Source of the DNA: Diadophis punctatus similis
Taxonomy: Eukaryota; Chordata; Lepidosauria; Squamata; Dipsadidae
Assembly: GCA_023053685.1 (NCBI GenBank)
Contig: JALIGW010000057.1
Coordinates: 1,228,710 to 1,292,709 of the forward strand
Direction: 5' to 3'
Length of the DNA stretch: 64,000 nt
Under the pieces are notes generated by a model. The model was not told the origin of the DNA, did no database searches, and was given only the letters and a program-made list of their open reading frames with translations. Positions 21,475-30,880 of this stretch are shown piece after piece. Each line of letters begins with the position of its first letter. Within the stretch, counting starts at the first letter, position 1. Made by a program: the position numbers and the translations under genes.

Positions 21475-22206
21475 GCATACCAAATAACAGTTTCCAATCC
21501 TCCAAGACCAACATATAAGTGTTTGCAGTTGTTGCCAACAGCCCTTGAGTGTAGGCGGACTGAACCCCGAGGCCTGTTTCAGATCTTTTATAAGCTTGTA
21601 AGGCATGGGGACATAATGCGGAATTGGGGGGGCATTTGAATTGGCTGGATCAGGTCTCATTTCTACCGGGTAACAATGAGACATGTCTTCCAAGTCTAAT
21701 TCCCCATTCTTTAGACCCTCCTTTAGAGCTGCCGCCACCACTCTGTTGGAAATGGGGGTCGGCACTGACTCTGCTGAAAAAACACCAGCAGGGGGGGAAG
21801 CTTCTGGCGCGGATGGGAAGACGCCGGCTGAAAAGGAAGCCTTTATTAGGGGCAATTTGTCTTCACTTTGGTATGACGGGGGAGCGTCCGAAACTCCAGT
21901 CATGGCATTTTCATAAATTTGCAAACATTCCATGACAACCCGCCATGTGGCAAGAATTTTGGGAGGTGCTCTGGGAGCCTCATGTAAATATTTACCCAAT
22001 TTAAGCCATGTAGACGTTTTAAATGATCCCGTCTCTGGGTAAGCAGGACACTTTTGATAGATATATTTGAGAAGGGAAGTAAGATCTGATTTAATAGGAA
22101 TAGAAGGATTTTTGCCGTTATTTTTTAAAAGTAAAATTGAAGACTTGGTCAATTCTCTAAGTTCATGGAGGTGCGCAACCTGAGGCTTAGAGAATTCTGC
22201 CCCCAT
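21475..22206 (-). pseudogene. ERV-2 gag (matrix and start of capsid)
   Basis: 244 codons without a stop from MGAEFSKP at 22206; the ATG two codons upstream would bury the glycine, so the start giving an N-terminal MG (myristoylation signal for membrane targeting) is preferred. A PPSY late-domain motif lies near residue 110 and a proline-rich capsid entry (IPHYVPMPYKLIKDLKQA) near residue 205. The frame is cut at 21474 by a hAT fragment, so most of capsid and all of nucleocapsid are missing. Confidence 0.8.
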
Positions 22207-22309
22207 ACTCACGATTAAGGGAGGGTGCTCCGTTCACTGACGGCCGGCCCTGGGTGCGAGGCTTTTTCCAGCTGAATGAGTAGGAGGGTACCAAGAGACG
22301 CGTTCCGTA

Positions 22310-22329
22310 AATCACGTCGGGGGTCACCA
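22310..22329 (-). promoter_or_regulatory. ERV-2 primer-binding site, tRNA-Trp
   Basis: Minus strand TGGTGACCCCCGACGTGATT. The tRNA-Trp complement is TGGTGACCCCGACGTGAT, so it matches with one extra C. It lies two bases inside the LTR end. Confidence 0.85.
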
Positions 22330-22331
22330 GT

Positions 22332-22967
22332 TGCGGCATTGCTTCTGGCGGGCCGCTCATGTATCTTGGCCGAATGATAAGGAAGACATCGGACAATTGT
22401 TTCCTCGGGATGAGAGCGCCCCGAAACAGGCTCGGGGAACCTCTTTTATTAGATACAAACAAAGCAATAGCAATAGCACTTTACTTATATACCGCTTCAT
22501 AGTGCTTTCCAGCCCTCTCTAAGCGGTTTACAGAGTTCAGCATATTGCCCCCAACAATCTGGGTCCTCATTTTACCCACCTCGAAAGGATGGAAGGCTGA
22601 GTCAACCTTGAGCCTAGTGAGATTCGAACAGCTGGACTGCTGAACTAACAATCAGCTGAAGGTCGCAATGCTGCTTTTAACCACTGCGCTATCTCAGAGA
22701 GGGTGTATACAATGATATCAGAAGGCACATGATTAACAAGGTCCAATACAAATACAACAGCATGGCAAAAAGTTCAGCCCTAGGGGAGAAGAAGGTGGGG
22801 GAAGAGGTGAGGAAAAGGTGAAGGAAAGGTGGGGAGGAAAGTGCTCTCACATTCCTGCTTAGTGAGATATGGCTGTCTCGGCCTGGTACCGTTTCTGTAA
22901 GGCTGCTGTTAATGATGCAACTCATGGATGGTACGGCTACACATGGCCAAGGAAGACTGTTACAACA
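22332..22967 (-). repeat. ERV-2 5' LTR, with SINE inserted
   Basis: Begins TGTTGTAACAGTC at 22967 and ends TGCCGCA at 22332 on the minus strand. AATAAA signal on the minus strand at about 22445-22450. About 240 bp of its length is a SINE (22461-22700). Confidence 0.8.
22461..22700 (-). mobile_element. tRNA-derived SINE
   Basis: Minus strand starts with TAGCGCAGTGGTTAA (A-box-like) and TTCGAATCTCACTAGG (B-box-like), then a body with TGTAAACCGCTTAGAGAG and a (TTGCTA)n tail. This is the plan of a tRNA-headed SINE with a LINE-like 3' end, common in squamates. I do not name the family with certainty. Confidence 0.8.
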
Positions 22968-23355
22968 ATACATTCCTCAACAGACACCTTCTGTTGTTCC
23001 ACTGTCTGGTGATTCCAAATTGAAGCGTTCAGGCCAAAATTATAAGGCATGGGTCAGTGAGATCAGACTTTTACTTCACAGAGAAGGGACTTATTCTATT
23101 GTTTTCAATCCTCCTGCCCAGCCTTGGTCGCAGGCCATAAGAGACCTCGATACGAAAGCATGCACTACATTATTGATGTCAATCGATACTAAACTGCAGA
23201 TTACATTTCCACTTGATGCAACTGCCCAACAAATTTGGGCTCAGTTGGAAACATGCTACTGGCCTGTTTCGATGAAATCAACATGTTTACTCTTGTCTGA
23301 GTTCCATGCCTCGAAATTAAAAGACTGGAGAATATATTGGAGAGCATTTAAGTAA
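22968..23355 (+). pseudogene. Copia gag, segment 5 (capsid-like)
   Basis: Resumes in frame (IPQQTPSVVPLSGDSKLKRS) and then has the copia gag core (GQNYKAWVSEIRLLLHREG, LDATAQQIWAQLE). A frameshift lies near 23310-23357, after which the frame at 23357 goes on. Confidence 0.75.
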
Positions 23356-23356
23356 A

Positions 23357-24076
23357 ATGAAAGGAATGAGGAAGGACTTGGGTGAAAGAGGCTACAACAT
23401 TGATGAGTTTCAAATGATCAGCATTATCATCAATTCCTTAAATTATGAATGGAAAGATGCCATCACAAAGACTAATCAAGTGCCAATTGCTCAACGCACA
23501 GTGGATCACGTTTGCAGAATTTTAACAAGAAGAAGCTTTCATGCTTTCCACTCCACATTTGAGAGGACCACCCGCATCCAGAGCTCCAGCGAGGCGCGTT
23601 TTCCGAGGAAGAGCCTACGTTCCAAGGATGCCAAGATGCTATATCTGCAATCGTGCGGGACATGTGACCTGGGATTGTCCTCAATGGTTTCTAGCTCCTG
23701 TCCAGTACCAGCCCAGAGGAACAGATTCCAGAGGCGGCAGAGGCAGAGGCGGACGACAAGATCGTCGAGGTCCCAGGCGCGATCCTCAAGCTCCACTCAT
23801 CACATTGGCTTTGACCAACAATCCACAACCAGAGTACGACAGACGACTTCTGTGGACTTTGGACAGCGGAGCAGCTTTGCACGTTACATTCAGAAAAGAA
23901 CTTTTCACAGAGATGCCTGAACCTGAACCTGAACTCCGTGAACTGTATTCTTTTTCCAATCATCCTTGTAAGGTCGAAGGCAAAGGAACTGTCTACATTG
24001 AAGAGCTTGGTGCATTTATTCCTGATGTGTATTACAAAGCAACAGCAACTAGCAATATGCTTAGTCAAGCTCATTT
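23357..24076 (+). pseudogene. Copia gag zinc knuckle and protease
   Basis: First frame (23357-23580) has GYNIDEFQMISIIINSLNYE, the end of the copia gag core. After a frameshift near 23560, the frame has the CCHC knuckle CYICNRAGHVTWDC (about 23638-23680), an Arg/Gly-rich stretch, and the protease active site LWTLDSGAALHVTF (about 23850-23890). Knuckle and DSGA order is that of Ty1/copia pol. A fold-back element interrupts it at 24085. Confidence 0.85.
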
Positions 24077-24084
24077 GTCTAGAA

Positions 24085-24219
24085 CAGGGGTAGGCAAAGT
24101 TGGCTCTTCTATGACTCGTGGACTTCAACTCCCAGAATTCCTAAGCTAGCATGATTGGCTCAGAAATTCTGGGAGTTGAAGTCCACGAGTCATAGAAGAG
24201 CCAACTTTGCCTACCCCTG
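24085..24219. mobile_element. Fold-back hAT MITE
   Basis: 135 bp, almost a perfect inverted repeat: CAGGGGTAGGCAAAGTTGGC at the left and its complement at the right. It has an exact 8-bp duplication GTCTAGAA (24077-24084, 24220-24227). The copia frame resumes beyond it (RILKFQVHHLEKASYIV). Confidence 0.95.
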
Positions 24220-24990
24220 GTCTAGAATATTAAAGTTTCAGGTTCACCACCTTGAGAAAGCAAGTTACATAGTTAAAGATGGAGATATTGTTGCTGAAAC
24301 CATGTTAATTGGTGGTGTTTATTACCTGAAGCCTAAGTCCAAACCGCAAGTACAGGCAAGTATACAAAAGAATTTAATTAATTTAATTTAATTTAATTTA
24401 ATAGATTTGTATGCCGCCCAACTCCCGGGGGACTCTGGGCGGCTCAAGAAGAGCACAGGCCCAGAGAGAGATGTCTCAGTGAGAGATCCTGTTGCTACTT
24501 CAAAGGCTCCTAAAGCCAACAAAGAGAAAGTAGTGAAACAGATTGCTCAGAACAAGCCTGAGGTTCCTCATACTGTTAATGTTGAACATTCACTAACTGG
24601 TAAACCTTTGCATTACAGGTGTATCCATAAGTGGCATAGAAGATTGGGGCATGCCAGTTATCGTGTTCTTAAGAAAACGCTGGATTTCTCAAAAGGTTTG
24701 GATCTAAAGTGGTGTAAGGTGTTTTTGGATTGTGCTGTCTGCAAAAATGCCAAATCCAAAGCATCAGCCATTCCAAAACACGCTACACGCCTGTCAACAC
24801 GCATATTTGATTTGGTACACACTGACATTGTAGGTTCATTCAAACAGCCAACATTTGGTGGCAGAAAATATTTTCTAACAATTGTTGATAATTATTCTAG
24901 ATATGGATTTGTATAGCCTTTGAAAGAAAAATCAGAGACCCTTCAGATCTTTAAAGACTTTGCCGCTCTCGTTCAGAATCAACACAGAGT
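24220..24990 (+). pseudogene. Copia protease end and integrase N-terminus
   Basis: After the MITE comes the pre-integrase region (VAETMLIGGVYYLKPKSK). After an L2 tail at 24373-24443 follow the copia integrase zinc finger (WHRRLGHASYRVLKKTL ... CAVCKNAKSKA) and the start of the core (LVHTDIVGSFKQPTFGG with the first catalytic Asp, FLTIVDNYSRYGFV). A stop interrupts at 24914-24916 and the frame goes on (PLKEKSETLQIFKDFAALVQ) to the hAT transposon. Confidence 0.85.
24373..24443 (-). mobile_element. L2 3'-end fragment
   Basis: AATTT-repeat tail plus the terminal hairpin (GCCGCCCAACTCCCGGGGG..CTGGGCGGC), inserted in copia between protease and integrase. Only the last ~45 bases of the LINE body are present. 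Confidence 0.8.
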
Positions 24991-25516
24991 GAGCATGAAC
25001 ACTGTTCCCTGTAAGGTGTGCTGCTGCGCGGGCGCGCAGGCGACAGCAAACTCAGCGCAGGACTTTTGATCTCTAGCGCAGCTCGGGCTCGGTGGGAGGA
25101 ACAGTTGGGGGGGAACTACACAGGAGGCTAAAAAGGTTTTGTGCTTCCTGATGGGAATGGTAGTTTCTTATTGGCTTATTTCGAAGGAATGCTTGGATGG
25201 AGAACTACGTGTCCCAGGATGCTCTGGGAGAGAAAACAGATTAGGGTCAATCAGCGAGAATAAAAGAAATCTCTTTCCTCCCCCTCCCCGTTTGCTTCCT
25301 GCTTTGAGACAGCAAATGAGGGGGGTGGGGGAAGCGAGGGCTTACTTGACTGGGAAGGAGAGGTTTAGAAATAACATCTGTAAATAAATAAAGAATTGGG
25401 GTTATCTTTTCGCTGGTTTCTGTTGTGGTCTTGTTCCATCTGCACCCTTTCAAAAAACGAGCTGTTTCTGCGTTGGGGATAAGCCCCCTGGGTCTTCTCC
25501 CACCCCCACCCTTACA

Positions 25517-26086
25517 CTTCTAAGGTTGCAATAAAACCATTCCAGCCTCCTTAGGATTCCCCCTCCTGCCCCCGCCCCTTTCTCCAAAGTCTCCGATGCG
25601 ACTCTGTTCAGTTCCACGTGCAAAGAAGTGCTTCAGCTTCCCTCACCGGTTGCTGCAAGAGCTCACTTTGCGTGGGGTTCTGCTCTTTTTCCTCTGCCAA
25701 GGTAAGTAGTCCCATGCATGATTTCCATCCCTTCCTTTCCCCTCCAGCCCGTGGGTGGGTGCAATGTCCCCTCCAAAGTTTTTTTTTAAATGTCTTCTGA
25801 TTGTGCTCCATTAAGCACTTAAGCAGCCTCGCTGCAGCCCACTGGTAGGGTTTCTTCTTCTTCTTGAAATCCAATTTAAAATATTTAGTTCCTTAAATAA
25901 AAATGTATTCATTATCAATGTAAATTATCATTGACTACATTTACAAAAAAAGATAATAATTCAAATTCCAAAATTTTCAGAAATTAACTCATTTCATCCA
26001 TTTTTAGTTGTTATTCTTCCCTCCTAATAATACAGATATATTTTACATTTAATCCATCAAGTCAAACTTGCATCAACCATTTATAT
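25517..26086. other. hAT 5' region, no gene recognised
   Basis: Includes a strong splice-donor-like AAG/GTAAGT at 25701-25707, which could end a first non-coding exon, followed by AT-rich sequence. Confidence 0.35.
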
Positions 26087-26243
26087 TTTTTAACTTAATT
26101 TAAATTTATCTTACTGATATTATGCCCTGTATTCTCTCTGGGAAGTCCGGGGTGGGGGAGGGGGTGGGTGGGTTAGGGGTAGGGGGGAGAAAAATAAAAA
26201 ATGTTTGTACTTTGTACTAATAAAACTTTTTGAATTAAAAAAA
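26087..26243 (+). mobile_element. 5'-truncated L1 (3' end only)
   Basis: About 157 bp equal to the 3' end of the L1 at 50260-50411, including the G-rich run and TACTAATAAAACTTTTTGAA, then a poly(A). It is flanked by an exact 12-bp duplication AACCATTTATAT (26075-26086, 26244-26255). Confidence 0.95.
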
Positions 26244-26695
26244 AACCATTTATATCAATAATTGTATTTAGTAATTGTCATCTCCTCAGAAGACAGGGAG
26301 GGAGAGTTGGGTGAAACAATTGAGTTGTAGCCATTTTCTTATTGTCTTTTGGCTTTTTGAGGCTTCTTGATGCCAGGGAATATGTTTACACTACTTTCAT
26401 CTTGCTAGCCTTTGAAAGGTGATCTGGAGTTTGGAGCACGGAGCTTGCTTTAATCTGAATTTGGTTTCTGTTTCTCTCTGGGTCCATTTTGCCTTGTGAT
26501 TTCCACCCCCCTCCCCACCCACTTTGCCCTCCCCCTTTCCTCCTTCTCCCCCTTCCTTTATCCTTTAATCGCTCTTTTTCCATCTGTGGCAGTGAGGTAA
26601 CTTCACTGGGTGTGTTGATATGTGTTATGTGCACCAGCAGGCTGGTTTAACACAGGAGTAATTAAAACATTTTATATTCTGATGACCGCTTCTAG

Positions 26696-26782
26696 GCCTG
26701 CTCAACCCTTCAAATTCACCATTTCTAAATCCTGTGGTCGGATTAAGGAGGAGTTTCAGTTTTTACAGGCTCAGTACCACAG
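26696..26782 (+). pseudogene. Groucho/TLE co-repressor exon, captured
   Basis: Translates as [28 protein letters not shown]: the start of the Q (tetramerisation) domain of TLE proteins (closest in memory to TLE4). It has an acceptor AG at 26694-26695 preceded by a pyrimidine-rich intron, and a donor GT at 26783. Both borders split codons as in TLE genes. Two residues differ from the near-invariant SESCDRI motif (E to K and D to G). It sits between the hAT left end and the transposase, so I infer DNA-level capture of an exon with flanking intron. An unprocessed gene fragment disrupted by the transposon is the alternative. Confidence 0.75.
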
Positions 26783-26910
26783 GTAATTAATTGTGTTCAC
26801 TTCCTCTTCTCCTGCAACTTGTTTCTAGTTTGGCTTTCTTGCCTCCTTTTCACCTGACGCGCGCGTGGCTCTTTCATTCTTATTATTAGGCGAATGCTTC
26901 TCTCATTGGG

Positions 26911-27092
26911 TTGCTCTTTTGCATTCCAGACCAGTTGGTGGAAATTTTCATGTCCTGCCACGCCAAGCCAATGACGAGCCCGCAAGCCCCTCATCCAATG
27001 GCAGCCAAGGCTTCTGACTTTTGTGGTTCAGGAGGGTCAAAACGTAAAGCTAAGACTGGAATCAACGTTGTTACAAAAAAAAGTGCAGCTTG
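26911..27092 (+). pseudogene. hAT transposase N-terminal extension, frameshifted
   Basis: A frame with a basic, nuclear-signal-like GGSKRKAKTGINVVTKK runs up to an A8 run at 27075-27082 and then stops (27091-27093). One base more in that run would join it to the main transposase frame through CSLKFKPEW. So the full protein probably starts upstream and this copy has lost one base. Confidence 0.55.
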
Positions 27093-29045
27093 AAGTTTAA
27101 ACCAGAATGGTTGAGAGAGTTAGTAGAGACTAAACTGCCGACTTCCTCTAAAAAACAGTTAACAAAACTGGGCAACATCTTCACTTATCGTGAAAGTAGT
27201 GGAGACGTTGTTTGCCAGATATGCCAAGAAGCTTGCACAGGTGGCGCATTCACTACTGGAAAACAATGGAATGATTGGAAAATCGATTATTTGAAGCGTC
27301 ATATCAATCAGAAGATTCACCTGGATTCAGTCACTAAATTACAATGCCAGAAATCTGGAGGGCTGCAGAGGCTACTGACTGAAAGTGCAGAAAGCAGAGC
27401 GAACAGAAAAGAAGTTTCACTGCGAAGAAATGCCAATGCTGATGAAGTCAAAGTTTTGATTGATAATGTGTTGCTGGCCATAAACATGAATACGTCAATA
27501 TTATCAGTCAAAGACATACATGACCATATTGGCAAGTATGTGTCCATTCCAGAGAGCTGGCGCAGCAAGAATTATGGCTTTGAGTTCGTGGAGTGCATCA
27601 ACGCAGTTGTTCAGAAAGAAGTCATGCGTGATCTATGTAATGCCAGTTGTCATACTCTTATTGCCGATGAAAGCACTGATGTATCAGTCACCAAAATGTT
27701 GATTTTGTATGCAAAATTCCGCCCGTGTGATGCCACAATTTATAAGACCGTGTTTGTAGGAATTTTACAGTTGCCAACATGCAACAGCACAGCAATCACA
27801 GCAGCCATAAAAGAGTTCTATGCTACGAACAACATCGACATTCAAAAGATGGTCATGTTTACATCAGACGGTGCGTCTGTGATGCTGGGTAAGAATAATG
27901 GTGTGGCTGCTCAGCTTCGTCGAGATGTATCCCATTTGCTTGAACAGCACTGTGTGGCACATCGAGAAGATCTGGGGATTGATGATGCGTGTAAGCATGT
28001 CTCACTGATGAAGGACATCGAGACTTTACTACGAACTGTCTATACTCTGTTCTGCCACTCTTCTGTGAAGAAAACGGCATTTGCAGAACTAGCAGAAGTT
28101 CTCGAATGTGAATCGGTAGCCTTTAGACCTTTGAATGAAGTACAATGGCTTTCCAGACATTTTGCATTGCGAGCATTGATGAGAAACATTACAGTTTTGG
28201 TTGAGTACTGTAAAGAGCAAGCAGAAACACACAGTGACCCAGTCTGCAAATATTGTTACAGAAAGTTGACGGATCCACAGGTTCGTGCTGCATTGATCGT
28301 GTTTGACGACGTTGTTCGTGAATTAGCCGAGTTGAACAAGCTGTTGCAAAGAAGCAACCTGACACCAATCGAAGCCATTCAGTTTGTGAAGGCCAGAATA
28401 ACCAAGCTTCACCTTCAGTATTTAGGCAAAACAGTCTACTGGAATGACGAAGCTCGTGAATATATGCAGAGCAACCCAGACATTGACACAACTCCCATAC
28501 TCAGATTTATTGAACGTTTGTGCTTGCATCTTGACAGTCGTTTTCCAGACAACGAGCTGACAGATTGGAATATATTCGAAACTGCTGCTCTGTCGAATGT
28601 GATCTCTTTTAATTTTGGGGAAACTGAGATTGCAACCCTGGTTGGAAAATACCAGCATTTCTTTGACGATTTGGATGAAGTCAGCATCACATCAGCTGTA
28701 CAGTCACAATATCGTGACTTCAGATTTCTGATGTCAGAGAAATTCAAGTCTGGATTAATGCACTCATTCGACGATGTAGTTCAGTTTGTACTAAGAGAGC
28801 AACAGTTTGGATTGCTGTCACGTCTGCTGGATATTTGCGCAACATTCCAAGCATCAAGCGCCGATTGCGAGCGAGGTTTCAGCCTGATGAATGCCATCAA
28901 GACCAAAGCTCGCAATCGGCTGCAAATTGAGCACTTGGATATGCTGATGCGAATCCGATCTTACCAGACTTCAGGGGCGCAGATTGATCTTGACAAAGTA
29001 TACTCAGAATGGTCATTAAAGAAAGACAGACGTGAGAAACTGTAA
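27090..29045 (+). CDS. hAT-family transposase
   Basis: 651 uninterrupted codons. Zinc finger of BED type near the start (C42, C45, H71, H77; CQIC ... LKRHINQKIH). hAT catalytic triad positions visible: D193 in ADESTD, D260 in FTSDGASVML, and E594 in CERGFSLMNAIKTKARNRL. CVAH near residue 286 is the CxxH motif, and VQWLSRHFALRAL near 350 gives the conserved Trp. The C-terminus is the hAT dimerisation region. The protein cuts and pastes DNA with CAGTGTTCCC-like ends. It resembles the hAT group that also gave host genes such as ZNF862 and KIAA1586. The start at 27090 is the first ATG after the likely frameshift; the original N-terminus is probably longer. Confidence 0.9.
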   Translation: MKFKPEWLRELVETKLPTSSKKQLTKLGNIFTYRESSGDVVCQICQEACTGGAFTTGKQWNDWKIDYLKRHINQKIHLDSVTKLQCQKSGGLQRLLTESAESRANRKEVSLRRNANADEVKVLIDNVLLAINMNTSILSVKDIHDHIGKYVSIPESWRSKNYGFEFVECINAVVQKEVMRDLCNASCHTLIADESTDVSVTKMLILYAKFRPCDATIYKTVFVGILQLPTCNSTAITAAIKEFYATNNIDIQKMVMFTSDGASVMLGKNNGVAAQLRRDVSHLLEQHCVAHREDLGIDDACKHVSLMKDIETLLRTVYTLFCHSSVKKTAFAELAEVLECESVAFRPLNEVQWLSRHFALRALMRNITVLVEYCKEQAETHSDPVCKYCYRKLTDPQVRAALIVFDDVVRELAELNKLLQRSNLTPIEAIQFVKARITKLHLQYLGKTVYWNDEAREYMQSNPDIDTTPILRFIERLCLHLDSRFPDNELTDWNIFETAALSNVISFNFGETEIATLVGKYQHFFDDLDEVSITSAVQSQYRDFRFLMSEKFKSGLMHSFDDVVQFVLREQQFGLLSRLLDICATFQASSADCERGFSLMNAIKTKARNRLQIEHLDMLMRIRSYQTSGAQIDLDKVYSEWSLKKDRREKL

Positions 29046-29174
29046 GATGAGACAGACTTTCAGTGACTAACCATGTACATTGCCATAAACACTATACAAG
29101 TATTTTAATATTGCAGACTTGCAGTATTGTAAGTGATACTGATGTATAACACTTTTAATTAAGCAAGTACATTG

Positions 29175-29180
29175 AATAAA
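29175..29180 (+). promoter_or_regulatory. Polyadenylation signal of hAT transposase
   Basis: AATAAA, 130 bases after the stop codon. Confidence 0.55.
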
Positions 29181-29285
29181 CATAACTTTGAATTTCAAAT
29201 AACACTGATTTTGTTGTTGTCTTGGGTGACATCTGTGAAAATGTCCTCAGCCATGAAATGTCAAATGTCCTCGGCCATGAAAGGG

Positions 29286-29412
29286 CGTGTATGAGTTTTT
29301 TAATTTTTTATCTGTTTTAATGTTTTTTTATATTTTATATTTGCAAATGTTGTTAAGCCACCCAGAGTCCTCTGGGAGTTGGGCGGCATACAAATGCAAC
29401 AAGTAAATAAAA

Positions 29413-29463
<51 letters not shown>

Positions 29464-29500
29464 AATAATAAATAAATAAATAAAATAATAAATAAAATAA

Positions 29501-29535
<35 letters not shown>

Positions 29536-29537
29536 AT
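29286..29537 (+). mobile_element. L2 3' end with (AAAT)n tail
   Basis: Short piece of L2 3' UTR, the terminal hairpin (about 29355-29388) and about 140 bp of AAAT/AATA repeats. Confidence 0.85.
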
Positions 29538-29617
29538 TCAGGTGCTCATGGAAGAAAACGTGCTGCTCAGCACTATACTTTTCCGCTCACACCGAAAAAA
29601 AATTAGAGGGAACATTG

Positions 29618-29827
29618 CTCACGAACCTCCATATTTTTGGTTCATACACTATGGTGAACATTCCCTTAGCACAAATAAGGAAAGGAGGTCCAACAGCAAA
29701 AAGACTGAGATTTATGGGTATTGATGACAATTCAAAATGGAGCAAATTTATTGACTCTAATCATGTTATTGTGATATCACAATCTGCAAATTTTGAGGAG
29801 GATGCTGACTGGTCCAGGATTTTTACT
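29618..29827 (+). pseudogene. Copia integrase C-terminal part
   Basis: Frame with LHIFGSYTMVNIPLAQIRKG, LRFMGIDDNSKW and VIVISQSANFEEDADW. This is the stretch after the integrase core of copia elements (the LRVFG..YVHIP motif). It is on plus like the other copia parts. The second catalytic Asp and the Glu region are missing between 24990 and here. Confidence 0.75.
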
Positions 29828-30241
29828 TGAATATTAGCAAAGTTAAATATGAAGTCCAAGTCATACACAGTTATTTCAGTCAATGCAACGTTTCTTCTTC
29901 TTCTTGCCTATCTTTGTTTTAACTCACAAAGATTACAGCTATCACTTAACTCTATACTATCACAGATAGTTACTTCTTCTCTTCACAGCAATTTCACACA
30001 GCCATAAAGTAATCTACTCATCAGTAAAGCAGCAGAGAGTCTTCAATCCGGAACACACCATCAAACACCAATCACCACACTAAACCACACTGAACCATAA
30101 ACCACCAACCACATTGAGCATGCTCTCTTGCTTGCTTATATAGTAATCATCCACAATGCATTTACAGCAATATACACATAACAATGATTTTTGGCTTAAT
30201 CATATATTAACACACCCAATCGTTTGAACAGAGTTCTAACA
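29828..30241 (-). repeat. LTR-like sequence
   Basis: Minus strand begins TGTTAGAACTCTG and ends TAATATTCA (TG..CA), with a TATATAAG box (about 30137-30144) about 100 bases in. No second copy and no matching duplication were found, so this is tentative. Confidence 0.3.
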
Positions 30242-30880
30242 GTCTTTATTCATTGTTTATATTTTTTATCCTCTGTTCTATCAAAACTAAATGCCCAATT
30301 GTACATTCCAATTTCTCATATTAATAACCAAAATTCTTCCTTGAGGTTATATAATTAAATAATTGAGGTTATTTCCACTCAATTAAATGTTCAACTCTTA
30401 TAATAAAAAATATTTTAAATTTTACATTTAAACAAATCTCATATATAGAAGAATAGTACACAATTATAATATACCTTTTCACATACTAATCATCAAAATT
30501 CTTTCTAAATTATTCAATTAAATATTCAACTCTGAAAATAATACATTTTTAAGTTTTGCATTTAAACAAATCTCTTATATAAAAATAATACACAATCATA
30601 ATATATCTTTAAGCTTTAGTATTCATGTTTATCATTCATACTTCTCATATTAATTAACATTGTTTTATCTACAATGCCAAATCCTTTAATTCTTAAACAA
30701 TCTTAATCTATATAAAAAGAACAAAAAATTCTTAGCTCTTAATAAAATAATAATACTGGTTATATATATCAAAATTCTAAACAATTAACGTTTTTATCAT
30801 AATTAAATCTAATATGACAATTATAAAAAGGAAAAGAAAATGAATAAAAAGAGAAACATTTCTATAATATTTCAATGCCA
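30242..30880. repeat. AT-rich region with two ~135-bp tandem units
   Basis: A segment with TTACATTTAAACAAATCTC is present at about 30345-30475 and again, diverged, at about 30480-30610 (offset 135). No coding signal. Confidence 0.6.

Larger units (their letters stand above)
19820..22973 (-). mobile_element. ERV-2, tRNA-Trp-primed provirus (minus strand)
   Basis: Inserted in copia gag with an exact 6-bp duplication ATACAT (19820-19825, 22968-22973). The right LTR is 22332-22967 (minus-strand termini TGTTGTAAC...TGCCGCA) and is followed by a tRNA-Trp primer site and gag. At the left, the other LTR keeps only its U5 end (19826-19939). Between lie an L2 and a hAT fragment. No protease, pol or env is visible, so the provirus was deleted internally. 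Confidence 0.85.
25000..29617 (+). mobile_element. hAT DNA transposon with transposase and TLE exon
   Basis: The left end CACTGTTCCCTGTAAGGTG and the right end (other strand) CAATGTTCCCTCTAATTTT share 13 of the first 15 bases, a known hAT terminus type. Between them lies a hAT transposase gene on plus. Flanking octamers (24992-24999 and 29618-29625) match at only 5 of 8. The copia integrase on the two sides lacks its middle, so deletion accompanied or followed the insertion. It contains a truncated L1, an L2 tail and a host exon. Confidence 0.7.

Noticed and set aside
22590..22700. tRNA gene on minus
   Set aside because: The A- and B-box-like parts belong to a SINE head followed by a SINE body and repeat tail; no cloverleaf end or CCA-side acceptor stem is complete.
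25010..25516. Possible 507-bp solo LTR (TGTAAGGTG...CACCCTTACA, AATAAA inside)
   Set aside because: Its left end overlaps the hAT terminus CACTGTTCCCTGTAAGG, there is no flanking duplication, and the hAT interpretation explains the end better.
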